From a virus: a stretch of DNA of 64,000 nt. Below the pieces are notes generated by a model. The model was not told where the DNA came from. It did not search any database and saw only the letters and a list, made by a program, of their open reading frames with translations. The position numbers and the translations under genes were made by a program. The DNA is taken from positions 18,059 through 82,058 of IMG/VR virus record IMGVR_UViG_3300050166_000039. One strand, given 5' to 3'. Shown here one piece after another: positions 1-8,436 of this stretch (position 1 is the stretch's first letter; each line of letters begins with the position of its first letter).

Positions 1-86
1 ACACTCGACCAATTTAAAAAATAAGCCTTTAAATAAACATAATACATATACCGAGTATAATAAACCATAAACATATAGTTCTAATA

Positions 87-1214
87 ATGAAGAATCACCA
101 ACCATGGTACGAGACTAATGATGCGGGTTTTTTCCTTCCGGGTCAATATTTTATTGAGAAGTACGATCAACCAATTAAGTATAATGCTAGCATTTCAGGC
201 TGGGATTTCGACCCCGAGAAATTAAAGCAGTGGCTGATTGAAAACGACTTTGAGCTGCTTCATCACCAGGATTTCTATCATAGCAATTCAAAGTGTTCAG
301 AGGAAGCATACATTAAAGAGTTCAAGGTAGAAACCCCTAGCAATGGTATTGGCTGGGGTGTAGTAGTAGTTAAGTTGGATCCTTTAAATCTTGTGAAATT
401 CAAGAAGATGTTGGATGAGGATGATGATTATTTTACAAAGCCAAATGTTTCAATATACGGCGTCGGCGACAAGATTCACTACGACAAAATTTTCAACTAC
501 ATTGAATCTATTTTAAAGAAGCGCAATCATAGAGAGAACAATATTTCACTTGTGGTCAAAAACGCACACGGTTATGACACAGAATACTTTAAGATGCCAA
601 AGCAGCAACTTGACCTGTCGCTTAATTATGGTGAAGGGTTTATGCCAATTCACGATAAGATCTTAAAGAATCTGAATCAGCAAAATGGAAAGGGCCTAGT
701 ACTGCTTCATGGAGAACCAGGCACTGGAAAGACTCACTACTTAAAATACTTAGCCTCTAAGATTAAGGACAAGAAGGTAATGTTCGTAGCGCCTTATATG
801 GTTGATTTTATTACATCACCGGAGATGACACCCTTCTTAATTGAGAACGCAAACAGTGTCCTATTCATTGAGGACGCAGAACGAGTAATAACAGACAGGA
901 ATTTAGACGGTAACGCAGGTGTCTCAAACATCCTAAACTTAACCGACGGAATTTTAGGAGACATCCTGAATATACAGATTGTGGCAACCTTTAACATGGA
1001 CCACAAGAAACTAGACGAGGCCCTGTTACGCAAAGGTAGACTAATCGCCGAGCACCACTTTGATAAATTATCAGTCAAAGATGCAAACACGTTGATTAAG
1101 AAACTAGGTTATAAGGTGATTGTCGATCAGCCAATGACGCTAACAGAAATCTATAACTTAACAGAGGTTGAGTATAAAACACAGAGAAAAGGTAAATCAA
1201 TAGGCTTTAATTAG
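87..1214 (+). CDS. AAA+ family ATPase
   Basis: 375 residues. The C-terminal half is an AAA+ module: Walker A GEPGTGKT at 209-216, Walker B VLFIED at about 258-263, a sensor-1-like VATFNMD near 299-305, then an LLRKGR stretch that in this family often carries the arginine finger. The N-terminal 190 residues are not recognised and probably select the substrate. Family knowledge says ATP-driven protein remodelling; the target is unknown. The stop lies one base before the SerRS start, so the two are probably co-transcribed. The upstream 86 bases are AT-rich and contain no copy of the promoter seen elsewhere in the window. Confidence 0.9.
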   Translation: MKNHQPWYETNDAGFFLPGQYFIEKYDQPIKYNASISGWDFDPEKLKQWLIENDFELLHHQDFYHSNSKCSEEAYIKEFKVETPSNGIGWGVVVVKLDPLNLVKFKKMLDEDDDYFTKPNVSIYGVGDKIHYDKIFNYIESILKKRNHRENNISLVVKNAHGYDTEYFKMPKQQLDLSLNYGEGFMPIHDKILKNLNQQNGKGLVLLHGEPGTGKTHYLKYLASKIKDKKVMFVAPYMVDFITSPEMTPFLIENANSVLFIEDAERVITDRNLDGNAGVSNILNLTDGILGDILNIQIVATFNMDHKKLDEALLRKGRLIAEHHFDKLSVKDANTLIKKLGYKVIVDQPMTLTEIYNLTEVEYKTQRKGKSIGFN

Positions 1215-1215
1215 A

Positions 1216-2493
1216 ATGTTACAGATACACACACTCAGAGATAATCCAGTATGGGTTAAAGATAAATTATTGTTTAGAAATTTCAAGGACGTTCATTTAG
1301 TTGATCAGATTCTCGAGGCTGACGATCGTAGAAGAATAATTCAGATAGATGTTGAGAGAATGCAAGCCAACATCAATGAGGCCTCAAAGCAGATTGGCGT
1401 GCTGGTGGGCTCTAAGAGACTGGTTGAAGCTGAAGTGCTTAAGACGGTGGTTACTTCTACAAAGGAGGACTTGTCTCACGCGATTGATGAAATTAGAGGC
1501 CTGAACTCTGAGATCCATAGATGGATGGTGTTACTACCAAATCTACCCGATATTACAGTAAACTATGGCACTGGTGCAGAGGAGAATGATGTGATCGAGT
1601 ATTCTTCATTGAATCCATTGGGCATCCAGCCGGGTTTAAGACCTCACTGGGAACTGATTGAAGACTATGAGTTGGTGAGTTTTGAACTGGGTTCTAAGAT
1701 TACAGGCAGAGGTTTTCCAGTGTATATTGGGCAAGGCGCCAGACTGCAAAGAGCCTTAACTCAATACTTCTTAGACTTTAACGTAGATGCGGGCTACACT
1801 GAGTACATTCCACCCTTTATGGTAAATGAGGCCTCTGCCTTTGCAACCGGGCAATTACCAGACAAAGATGGGCAAATGTACCACGCCACCGAAGATAACC
1901 TGTTCTTGATTCCAACTGCCGAGGTGCCAGTTACAAACCTATATAGAGATACCTTATTAAAGGAATGGGAACTGCCAATTAAAATGACAGCCCACTCACC
2001 CTGTTTTCGTAGAGAAGCCGGCTCTTTCGGTAAGGAGGTTAGAGGCTTAAACCGGGTGCATCAATTTGAAAAGGTTGAAATCATTCAGATCGTACACTTT
2101 GAAAAGAGCGAAGCTGCATTGAATGAAATGGTTCAGCATGTTAAAAACCTGTTAGAATCATTGGAGTTACCGTATAGAATTCTACGATTATGTAGCGGTG
2201 ATATGGGTTTCACTTCAGCTATTACATATGACTTTGAAGTCTGGAGCGCAGGCCAAGAGAGATGGTTAGAAGTCAGCTCGGTCTCAAACTTTAAGACCTT
2301 TCAAACAAATAGAATGAAATGTAGATTCAAGGACAAGGACGGCAAGAGTCAGTTACCTCACAGCTTAAATGGTAGCTCCTTAGCCTTACCGAGAATCTTC
2401 GCGGCCTTAATAGAGTTAAATCAAACTGAGGTCGGAATCCGGATTCCAGAGAAGTTAAGACCCTATTTTGGAAAAGACCTGATCGTAAAATAA
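1216..2493 (+). CDS. serS: Seryl-tRNA synthetase (phage-encoded, full length)
   Basis: 425 residues, the normal bacterial length. The N-terminal region (about 1-110) matches the helical arm that grips the long variable arm of tRNA-Ser. The class II core follows: PTAEVPVTN (serine/ATP site), motif 2 FRREAGSFGKEVRG from residue 264, HQFEKVE, and motif 3 NGSSLALPR at 385-393. Motif 3 usually reads NGSGLA, so one Gly is Ser here. The enzyme charges tRNA-Ser with serine in the cytoplasm. It sits directly after the ATPase gene and ends at a composite terminator-promoter. A whole synthetase in a phage, beside a full tRNA set, suggests takeover or protection of serine decoding. Confidence 0.96.
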   Translation: MLQIHTLRDNPVWVKDKLLFRNFKDVHLVDQILEADDRRRIIQIDVERMQANINEASKQIGVLVGSKRLVEAEVLKTVVTSTKEDLSHAIDEIRGLNSEIHRWMVLLPNLPDITVNYGTGAEENDVIEYSSLNPLGIQPGLRPHWELIEDYELVSFELGSKITGRGFPVYIGQGARLQRALTQYFLDFNVDAGYTEYIPPFMVNEASAFATGQLPDKDGQMYHATEDNLFLIPTAEVPVTNLYRDTLLKEWELPIKMTAHSPCFRREAGSFGKEVRGLNRVHQFEKVEIIQIVHFEKSEAALNEMVQHVKNLLESLELPYRILRLCSGDMGFTSAITYDFEVWSAGQERWLEVSSVSNFKTFQTNRMKCRFKDKDGKSQLPHSLNGSSLALPRIFAALIELNQTEVGIRIPEKLRPYFGKDLIVK

Positions 2494-2518
2494 ATTAATT
2501 TTTTTTGAAAATAATTAG

Positions 2519-2547
2519 CCCGAGATTTTTTAGTCTCGGGTTTTTTG
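2519..2547 (+). terminator. Intrinsic terminator after serS (first of five alike)
   Basis: Perfect 7-bp stem CCCGAGA/TCTCGGG with the loop TTTTTTAG, followed by TTTTTTG. The same hairpin recurs at 7886, 8437, 43036 and 49068, always fused to a promoter. Confidence 0.88.
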
Positions 2548-2558
2548 TTTATATTTAC
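2526..2558 (+). promoter_or_regulatory. Promoter overlapping the serS terminator
   Basis: The terminator loop T-run begins 33 nt before the end of TATATTTAC, exactly the layout of the seven stand-alone promoters in the window. The next ATG is 21 nt downstream. Confidence 0.75.
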
Positions 2559-2578
2559 CTATCTTAAATAATCAAGCA

Positions 2579-3235
2579 ATGAAAATAGTTTTAGAGAAAG
2601 ATCAGAGGTTATTTTTTACCAGTGACACCCACTACAACCACACTAATATCTGTTCAGCGACCACTAATTGGGAAAATGAATCAGGTCGAAATGTTAGAGA
2701 TTTCAGCTCCTTAGCGATAATGAACGCTAACCTGATCGATAATATCAATGGGCTGGTTAGAGAGCAGGACATCTTGATTCACTTAGGTGACTGGAGCTTT
2801 GGAGGCTTTGAGTCCATCGCCGCTTTTAGAAATCAAATTGCGTGTAAGACTATTCACTTGGTCTTAGGCAATCACGACCACCACATCAAGAACAACAAGG
2901 AAGGTATTAAAGACTTGTTTGCTAGCGTTAGCGAGTACAGATACTTAACAGTGGTTGAGCAAGCGAAATCTAAACAGGCTCCAGCAACAAAGCACAGATT
3001 TATCTTGAGTCACTACCCAATTGCAAGCTGGCAAGATATGGGTCAAGGTGTAATGCACTTACACGGTCACGTTCACTTGCCAAATCATTTAAGAGTTGGG
3101 CCGGGTAAAATGATGGATGTTGGAGTTGATGGCAATGGGTTAGTGCCTATCAACTTAGAAGAGGTTCTATCAATCTTAGAACCCAGACCTATCAAAGGCT
3201 TATTAAATTTTGACCATCACTTATTAGAAAACTAA
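2579..3235 (+). CDS. Calcineurin-like metallophosphoesterase
   Basis: 218 residues with the metal-binding motifs in order: DTHYNH near the N-terminus, GDWSFGG, GNHDHH, SHYP and HGHVH. This is the compact phosphoesterase type seen in many phages and bacteria. The fold hydrolyses phosphodiesters or phosphomonoesters with two metal ions; the substrate cannot be read from sequence. It is the first gene after the terminator-promoter, 21 nt from the -7 element. The next gene starts one base after its stop. A second, unrelated enzyme of this superfamily lies at 47961. Confidence 0.88.
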   Translation: MKIVLEKDQRLFFTSDTHYNHTNICSATTNWENESGRNVRDFSSLAIMNANLIDNINGLVREQDILIHLGDWSFGGFESIAAFRNQIACKTIHLVLGNHDHHIKNNKEGIKDLFASVSEYRYLTVVEQAKSKQAPATKHRFILSHYPIASWQDMGQGVMHLHGHVHLPNHLRVGPGKMMDVGVDGNGLVPINLEEVLSILEPRPIKGLLNFDHHLLEN

Positions 3236-3236
3236 G

Positions 3237-3584
3237 ATGAAAATGAAAAAATTAGAAGCATACAAGCGATTGCTAGCGGATACTTTCCAACTACAATTAA
3301 ACGCAGGAGATTTCTTCTACTATGCATGTGCTCAAGCGCTGAACGTAGTTTCAGAGGACGTTTACTGGGTAGTAGAACATATTAGACAATTTGGCGATGA
3401 AGGCTTATACTCAGCAATGGCGTACATTCAAAATCAAGTGCCTATCCTACCATATCAGACCCAGGATTTCGAAGCCGCGATGAAAGTGTTGGTGGATAGA
3501 AAACAAGAGGTTGAAGGGGACATTGATTGGGATTATCACGGGTATAAAAATGATGGACCCTATCGTACCGTGAATGAAGATTAA
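3237..3584 (+). CDS. Hypothetical protein
   Basis: 115 residues, not recognised. Starts MKMKK one base after the phosphoesterase stop. Predicted mostly helical and soluble, with an acidic middle part and no Cys pairs or membrane segment. The tight spacing supports co-expression with the phosphoesterase. Confidence 0.75.
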   Translation: MKMKKLEAYKRLLADTFQLQLNAGDFFYYACAQALNVVSEDVYWVVEHIRQFGDEGLYSAMAYIQNQVPILPYQTQDFEAAMKVLVDRKQEVEGDIDWDYHGYKNDGPYRTVNED

Positions 3585-3614
3585 ACTAAATTGATTAAAC
3601 GTTTATAAGATATA

Positions 3615-3998
3615 ATGAAAGAATTAATATTAGTTAGAGGATTACCTGGCAGTGGCAAGTCAACCTTCGCCTCAATCTTAAGCGGTTGGGTGTTAGAGGC
3701 AGACATGTATTTTATGCAAGATGGAGAGTATCAGTTTGATGCTGATAAACTATCAAAGGCACATGAATGGTGTCAAGCAGAATGCAAGAGATACATGATA
3801 TCTGAAAAGCCTAAAATCATCGTCTCAAACACTTTTACTCGTGAATGGGAAATGAAAGCCTATAAGGAGATGGCATTTCAGTATGGATATAGAGTTCACA
3901 CTGTCATAGTAGAGAACAGACATGGTGGTGTTAACACTCATAACGTGCCTGACGCTACGTTAGGAAACATGTTAAACCGCTTTGAAATCAAATTATGA
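3615..3998 (+). CDS. P-loop nucleotide kinase-like protein (polynucleotide-kinase type)
   Basis: 127 residues. Walker A GLPGSGKST starts at residue 9. The middle has VSNTFTREWEMKAY and the end has HNVPDATLGNMLNRFE, the layout of the N4BP2L1/polynucleotide-kinase-like ATP-binding proteins common in phages. In that family the P-loop domain can phosphorylate nucleic-acid 5' ends, but activity is not shown by sequence. There is no attached 3'-phosphatase domain as in T4 Pnkp. The stop overlaps the next start (ATGA). It could supply 5'-phosphates for the RNA ligases encoded in this window. Confidence 0.8.
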   Translation: MKELILVRGLPGSGKSTFASILSGWVLEADMYFMQDGEYQFDADKLSKAHEWCQAECKRYMISEKPKIIVSNTFTREWEMKAYKEMAFQYGYRVHTVIVENRHGGVNTHNVPDATLGNMLNRFEIKL

Positions 3999-4165
3999 TA
4001 GAACTTATAAAGCAGTTATTATCAAAGTGGGGTTGCATGCATCAATGGCATCCATATCATAGAACAAAGGTTTATGATTGGGCACGAAACGATGAAATGC
4101 CTAATAAGATAGAAGAAACTTGGGTATGTATTAAATGTGGTAAAATTAAAAAAGTAGAACTATGA
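3995..4165 (+). CDS. Small putative zinc-binding protein
   Basis: 56 residues, below the usual calling limit. It begins in an ATGA overlap with the kinase-like gene and ends in a TGATG overlap with the next gene, so translation is coupled on both sides. A C-terminal WVCIKCGKIKK offers one CxxC pair; GCMHQWHPYH near the N-terminus offers further Cys/His ligands. This Cys/His layout is frequent in small phage proteins. Function unknown. Confidence 0.75.
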   Translation: MIELIKQLLSKWGCMHQWHPYHRTKVYDWARNDEMPNKIEETWVCIKCGKIKKVEL

Positions 4166-4734
4166 TGACCTACTCGGACGACAATATTGGTAATGTAGTG
4201 TATGACTATATAGAACAAGTGATTGTTGACATAATCAAGAATGATGGTCAAACTCACAGAAAGGTGTTTGATGACACGCTTCAGCTATTCATAGCTAATA
4301 GGGTCGACCATCTACAATTTGTGTTTAGAGATTTAAGAGTGAGTAATTATAATCCAATTAATTATTTGCACGTTAAACCTATGCTATTTACTTTTAGTGA
4401 GAACCCGGTGCTACAAACTCTCGAAACAGAAGTTATTAGTACAGTTTACGAAAATCCGCAATTATATCTAGACACTGATATTGAACGAACTAGAGTGAAA
4501 CGCGTAAAGAAAATGGTTGCCACTGGATGGCGAGGCTTTGGATGGGGCGTCAACGTGGATGAATTTACCGAAGTAGAAACAGTAGAAGGAGGTAATGTAT
4601 TAGATCCCGAAGGGCGTTCAAAAATAAAAGCGCTTCTAGGAATAAAGAAGCACATTGTGCCGGAGTTAGGAGCATACCTAAACAGAACGACAATTTTTAT
4701 TAACTCAACTGACTTTAGGCCAAAGAATTTATAA
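4162..4734 (+). CDS. Hypothetical protein
   Basis: 190 residues, not recognised. Two ATG codons in a row (MMTYSDD) overlap the stop of the preceding small gene. Mixed alpha/beta composition, soluble, with a Gly/Trp-rich stretch GWRGFGWGVN near residue 125. Part of the same tightly packed early-type operon. Confidence 0.8.
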   Translation: MMTYSDDNIGNVVYDYIEQVIVDIIKNDGQTHRKVFDDTLQLFIANRVDHLQFVFRDLRVSNYNPINYLHVKPMLFTFSENPVLQTLETEVISTVYENPQLYLDTDIERTRVKRVKKMVATGWRGFGWGVNVDEFTEVETVEGGNVLDPEGRSKIKALLGIKKHIVPELGAYLNRTTIFINSTDFRPKNL

Positions 4735-4737
4735 ATA

Positions 4738-5133
4738 ATGGAAAATGATTTTGGAACATACGAGCAAGCATTAGCTTTGAAGGAGTTAGATTACGATGAA
4801 ATGTGTTTTGGGTTCTACCGAAATCCAAGCGTTGAGTTAATGCGTTGTAGAAATAGAGAGGGTTGGATGGGCAATCAGGTTGTTGCTGCTCCGCTAAAAC
4901 AACAAGTATTTAGATGGTTTAGGGAGAAGTATAACCTAGCTGGTCTTATTCATATAGGTAGTCAAGACTTTTCTTTTAGTATAAACAAAGATGGACATAG
5001 AATTAGTCCTCTGAAAGAATATCTTAACTATAATGGAACCTACGAAGAAGCAGAGAATGCTTGTATTGATAAGTTAATTGAATTAGTTAAACAACAAGAA
5101 AATGATTGCATACGGAACATTAAGGATAACTAA
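4738..5133 (+). CDS. Conserved phage hypothetical protein
   Basis: 131 residues. The segment APLKQQVFRWFREKYNL resembles a small phage protein type with an amphipathic helix followed by a short beta region (I have seen the pattern in Bacteroidetes phages; recollection only). No catalytic motif. Starts 3 bases after the previous stop. Its last 32 bases overlap the next reading frame. Confidence 0.8.
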   Translation: MENDFGTYEQALALKELDYDEMCFGFYRNPSVELMRCRNREGWMGNQVVAAPLKQQVFRWFREKYNLAGLIHIGSQDFSFSINKDGHRISPLKEYLNYNGTYEEAENACIDKLIELVKQQENDCIRNIKDN

Positions 5134-5302
5134 CTCAGACACTCTAAATAAGTGGAAGTTATCAGGTAAGTATCAGAATCTTATATCAGAGGGTTACATT
5201 TATGCAGAAGGATGTGGAAGATTTAGGTTAGATATATGCGAATGCCATAAATGCAGATACTATAAACGCAAACAACAAGACAATGATACCAATCCTAAAT
5301 AA
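5102..5302 (+). CDS. Small hypothetical protein with CxC/CxxC motif
   Basis: 66 residues, ATG inside the 3' end of the preceding gene and stop inside the next one. The sequence ICECHKCRYYKRK gives two or three closely spaced Cys plus a His, suggesting a metal site or a nucleic-acid-binding basic tail. The double overlap fits this compact operon but leaves some doubt about the start. Confidence 0.6.
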   Translation: MIAYGTLRITNSDTLNKWKLSGKYQNLISEGYIYAEGCGRFRLDICECHKCRYYKRKQQDNDTNPK

Positions 5303-5636
5303 AACATATTACTCCTTTGATGATGGTAAGATTAGACCCAATCGAAGAAGTAGAGTTGTAATAAAAGAAATCATCCCATTTAACGAAATTGACCAGGAAA
5401 CCTTATCCAAATGGGAACAGGAAGTAAGTGAGTGCGATTGGCTATATAGAGAAACAACCGACTACTTCATTAAAGCCGAAGCAAATCAAGAAGATATTGG
5501 AATTGATGAAACATTAATCTTTGTTAGATGTAAAAAAGATGGTTGGTTCAGCCTTGGTTTTTGGGCAGGAAGATTAGACATTGATGGGTCACTTAACTAT
5601 TTTTGTGAAGAAAATTTTAAGGAAACACTTAAATAA
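5283..5636 (+). CDS. Conserved phage hypothetical protein
   Basis: 117 residues. Opens with YYSFDDGKI and contains EIIPFNEID and TDYFIKAE, a pattern I associate with a small family in Bacteroidetes phages (recollection, not a search). Soluble, acidic, no catalytic motif. Overlaps the preceding small gene by 20 bases. Confidence 0.8.
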   Translation: MIPILNKTYYSFDDGKIRPNRRSRVVIKEIIPFNEIDQETLSKWEQEVSECDWLYRETTDYFIKAEANQEDIGIDETLIFVRCKKDGWFSLGFWAGRLDIDGSLNYFCEENFKETLK

Positions 5637-5650
5637 TAAAGAACATATAA

Positions 5651-5920
5651 ATGATGGAATCACCCATATCAATCTTAATCCTTATTATATTATTAGCAGG
5701 ATGGTTTTTACCAGTACCGCCAGGAATCTTTGGCGCTTTGCTAGATTATTATATTTTTGGTGGTAAAGAAGAAGAGCAAAGAAAAGAAAGACTATTTGAG
5801 CTATTGCAAAAACTTGAAGATGATGGTACTGACATCCATACCGAGATTAAAAAAGCTAGAAAAGGTGAGAGTAAATACATCACAGTGTGTAATGTCCCAC
5901 GTAAAAAAACAATAAAATGA
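5651..5920 (+). CDS. Small membrane protein
   Basis: 89 residues: one hydrophobic segment (about 5-35, ILILIILLAGW then GIFGALLDYY) followed by a charged, coiled-coil-like cytoplasmic tail rich in Lys/Glu. Probably an inner-membrane protein with the tail in the cytoplasm. ATG overlap with the next gene. Function unknown. Confidence 0.75.
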   Translation: MMESPISILILIILLAGWFLPVPPGIFGALLDYYIFGGKEEEQRKERLFELLQKLEDDGTDIHTEIKKARKGESKYITVCNVPRKKTIK

Positions 5921-6195
5921 AAGTAAAATCCGGAATAAAAAACCTAAACTTTTTTAAGCAAAACGCTAAAGAAAATTATATTACAACACCAATCAGTGTA
6001 CTGCGATATATTTCAGAATTAGAAAAGCAATTAAAGTTAGCTTATACAGAAGAAAGGGTTAAAGACCTTTTATTAGCACAAAGAGGCAATTCTTACGTTG
6101 CAGTTTTAACTAAATGTAGAGATGAAGAGATTGCGACAGCAGCCTCATTAGCACCAGAACCTTGGAATTGGAATAATACAGAAAATAAGATATGA
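5917..6195 (+). CDS. Hypothetical protein
   Basis: 92 residues, start overlaps the previous stop and the stop overlaps the exonuclease start. A Lys-rich N-terminus is followed by a helical stretch around SELEKQLKLAYTEERVKDLL. Not recognised. Confidence 0.75.
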   Translation: MKVKSGIKNLNFFKQNAKENYITTPISVLRYISELEKQLKLAYTEERVKDLLLAQRGNSYVAVLTKCRDEEIATAASLAPEPWNWNNTENKI

Positions 6196-6866
6196 TTTAC
6201 GCGAGTATTGACATCGAAACCACGGGTATCGATAATGAAAACACACAGACTCTCTCAATCGGTATTGTAGTAGAGGACACTGTAAATGTTAAGCCTCTAG
6301 AAGAACTGCCAACGCTAGAGATTGCGATTATTAGAGAACGCATTGAAGGAGAAATCTTCGCCATCAACATGAATCGGCAACTAATCGCCGACATCTTAGA
6401 ATACAGGTTGGCCAGAACCGATGAGGAGCGCAAGGAGATAGAGACTAGAACTGGTCGTGAATATCTTTATGAAGAGGATGTTACTAAGAGAATCTTTAGG
6501 TTCTTGTTTGATGCAGGCGCTTTAGATGGTAAAATGGACCTGACTGGACATGTAGAAGTTGTAAATGGAAAAACATATCCAGCACTAACTTCAAAAATGA
6601 AGCCTTTCTATTTCAATGCAGCCGGTAAGAACTTCGCCAACTTCGATAACAAATTCTTAGAGCGTTTACCAAGATGGAAGCAGTGTCTTAAAGCTAGGGG
6701 TAGAACCCTGGACCCTTCGGTTTTATACGTTGATTGGCAGAGAGATGACTCAGCGCCGGGTCTGGCTAAATGTAAAGAGCGAGCAGGCTTGGGAGATGTG
6801 GTAACGCACAACGCGATCGATGACGCAATGGATATTGTAATGCTGTTTCGTAAATTTTATAATTAA
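6192..6866 (+). CDS. DnaQ-like 3'-5' exonuclease
   Basis: 224 residues. Exo I motif DIETTG at residues 7-12, Exo II NFANFDNKF near 148, and Exo III HNAIDDAMD near 205 (HxxxxD), so the DEDDh carboxylate set is present. It removes nucleotides from 3' ends of DNA or RNA using two metal ions. No polymerase domain is fused. An unusually long insert of about 100 residues lies between Exo I and Exo II. It could proofread, degrade host DNA or trim RNA ends; which cannot be told here. Confidence 0.88.
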   Translation: MIYASIDIETTGIDNENTQTLSIGIVVEDTVNVKPLEELPTLEIAIIRERIEGEIFAINMNRQLIADILEYRLARTDEERKEIETRTGREYLYEEDVTKRIFRFLFDAGALDGKMDLTGHVEVVNGKTYPALTSKMKPFYFNAAGKNFANFDNKFLERLPRWKQCLKARGRTLDPSVLYVDWQRDDSAPGLAKCKERAGLGDVVTHNAIDDAMDIVMLFRKFYN

Positions 6867-6869
6867 GAG

Positions 6870-7094
6870 ATGAAAAAGATAGTTTTAATCAGTGCTGTGC
6901 TGCTATCACTCGTAACCATTTCAGTTTCACAGGTCAAAGAGAAGGGAGCAGTGGTCCAGAAATTCGTAGATGAGCAGGACCGGCTTCATGTGGTAGTGAA
7001 GTTCGCAGACGGCACAGTACAGGATAATATAGTGAGCCGACAAGAGTATACATCAACCAAAGAACTTGAGTTCTATTCAACTACTAGAAGATGA
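6870..7094 (+). CDS. Small secreted protein with signal peptide
   Basis: 74 residues. MKKIVLISAVLLSLVTISVS is a typical signal peptide, probably cut just before QVKEK. The mature part is about 54 residues with a beta-strand pattern. Likely exported to the periplasm of the infected cell. Overlaps the next start. Function unknown. Confidence 0.75.
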   Translation: MKKIVLISAVLLSLVTISVSQVKEKGAVVQKFVDEQDRLHVVVKFADGTVQDNIVSRQEYTSTKELEFYSTTRR

Positions 7095-7516
7095 GAAAAG
7101 AGAATCAAAATTACATGACTGACCAGGAGTTCGAACAGTTTTTACAGAGTATCGGAGGCTTAAAGAATGGCTATTTCGTAGATAGACCGGCAATTTTAAC
7201 CCCAAGATGCGGAGTTGGCAATGGCTGGTATGGAATTGTAAAGCGCTTGATAGAGGACCTGATTGAATTAGGCTGGAACCGAGAGATTTGCCAGATTAAA
7301 GAGAAGTTCGGTGGATTAAGGTTCTACATTAACGAAGGCTCCGAGGACATTTTTAACCGAATACGATTAGCAGAGGACGCTTCATACTTGACATGTGAAG
7401 AATGTGGAGAGCCAGGCACACCAAGAGCCAGTGGCTGGATTACAACCCTTTGTGACGAGCATGCTGAGGGCAGATTACCGCTTGATCACGCTGTATACCG
7501 CTTGAAAATTGATTAA
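7091..7516 (+). CDS. Conserved phage protein with Cys/His zinc motif
   Basis: 141 residues. Features: GNGWYGIVKRLIEDL, QIKEKFGGLRFYI, then TCEECGEPG and WITTLCDEH, a CxxC...CxxH set likely to bind zinc. I recognise this as a widespread phage protein type without a known function. Overlaps the preceding gene by 4 bases. Confidence 0.82.
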   Translation: MRKENQNYMTDQEFEQFLQSIGGLKNGYFVDRPAILTPRCGVGNGWYGIVKRLIEDLIELGWNREICQIKEKFGGLRFYINEGSEDIFNRIRLAEDASYLTCEECGEPGTPRASGWITTLCDEHAEGRLPLDHAVYRLKID

Positions 7517-7534
7517 CACTTAAATAAAAGTAAT

Positions 7535-7867
7535 ATGAAAGTTGGAGTTGTTGGTACTAGATATTTTGAAAATTATGAAACCCTTAAAAATACGCTAGAT
7601 AAGCTGGAAATAACTTGTATTATCAGTGGCGGAGCAAAGGGTGCAGATACTTTAGCGGAGCTGTACGCAAAAAATAATGGCATTAACACTATCATCCACA
7701 AGCCAGACTGGTCCGTCGGTAAAAAAGGAGCCGCGATTAGAAACGCAAAGATAGTAGAAGACAGCGATATTATAGTTGCATTCTGGGACGGAGACTCGAG
7801 AGGCACTAAAATGACAATGGAGATGGCGAAAAAAGCCGGCAAAGGAGTTGTCTGTATTTTATATTAA
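7535..7867 (+). CDS. SLOG-family (YspA/DUF2493-like) nucleotide-binding protein
   Basis: 110 residues, a single small Rossmann-like domain: VVGTRYF at the start, ISGGAKGADTLAE at about 30-43, KPDWSVGKKGAAIRN, and AFWDGDSRGT near 90. These are the signature blocks of the SLOG superfamily (DprA/YspA branch), thought to bind or sense nucleotides or ligands. Biochemical role in phages is not established. Last gene of the operon, followed by a terminator-promoter. Confidence 0.85.
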   Translation: MKVGVVGTRYFENYETLKNTLDKLEITCIISGGAKGADTLAELYAKNNGINTIIHKPDWSVGKKGAAIRNAKIVEDSDIIVAFWDGDSRGTKMTMEMAKKAGKGVVCILY

Positions 7868-7885
7868 ACTGTTGAAAATAAATGA

Positions 7886-7914
7886 CCCGAGATTTTTTAA
7901 TCTCGGGCTTTTTG
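7886..7914 (+). terminator. Intrinsic terminator after SLOG gene
   Basis: CCCGAGA/TCTCGGG stem, loop TTTTTTAA, tail CTTTTTG. Fused to the promoter ending at 7925. Confidence 0.85.
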
Positions 7915-7925
7915 CTTATATTTAC
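7893..7925 (+). promoter_or_regulatory. Promoter overlapping terminator
   Basis: T-run at 7893 and TATATTTAC at 7917-7925, 33 nt in all; ATG 25 nt downstream at 7950. Confidence 0.72.
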
Positions 7926-7949
7926 AATGTAATTAAATAAACAAACATT

Positions 7950-8117
7950 ATGAGCACATTTTCAAAAAGAATAGAAGATTTAAAATCACGAGGATTTAAA
8001 GAAACTAAAGTAGGAATGACAAATGATAAATACGCTTTCCTATGGTATCAAATAGATACAGATGAAATATCTGATAGCGATTGGGAGGATTACCTCTTGA
8101 AATTAATTAACACTTAA
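7950..8117 (+). CDS. Small hypothetical protein
   Basis: 55 residues (MSTFSKRIEDLKSRG...), placed 25 nt after the promoter -7 element. Charged and soluble, aromatic-rich in the middle (YAFLWYQ). Followed after 12 bases by a lipoprotein gene. Not recognised. Confidence 0.72.
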   Translation: MSTFSKRIEDLKSRGFKETKVGMTNDKYAFLWYQIDTDEISDSDWEDYLLKLINT

Positions 8118-8129
8118 ACAAAAAACAAT

Positions 8130-8411
8130 ATGAAAAAATTATTAGCAGTATGGATTGTAACGTTAACAATCATGGCGCTTGAGTATAGCTGCACTGAAAA
8201 TCAGAGCGCTAGAAATTATGGTGGAACAGAAACAGTTCAGTTAGAAGAAGGAGTCCGAGTTGTAAATGTAACCTGGAAAGGAGATGAGCAACTTGGTTCT
8301 TTATGGATTCTCACTAAAAAGGACACTACTACTAAGCCTACAACATATTCATTCAAAGAGAAATCAAATTTTGGTGTAATGGAAGGCACTGTAATTATTA
8401 TAGAAAAATAA
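8130..8411 (+). CDS. Putative lipoprotein
   Basis: 93 residues. Signal peptide MKKLLAVWIVTLTIMALEYS followed by Cys, a plausible lipobox although Glu-Tyr-Ser before the Cys is not classic. The mature part has NVTWKGD, SLWILTKK and SFKEKSNFG, a beta-rich pattern. Probably a membrane-anchored envelope protein made during infection, possibly for superinfection exclusion (inference). Confidence 0.75.
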   Translation: MKKLLAVWIVTLTIMALEYSCTENQSARNYGGTETVQLEEGVRVVNVTWKGDEQLGSLWILTKKDTTTKPTTYSFKEKSNFGVMEGTVIIIEK

Positions 8412-8436
8412 ATCTAAATTTATTGAAAATAAATAG

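Noticed and set aside
7573-7842. Minus-strand frame opposite the SLOG gene, and similar shadows elsewhere
   Set aside because: Low-complexity Ser/Leu/Pro composition typical of antisense shadows of AT-rich genes; no motif or leader.
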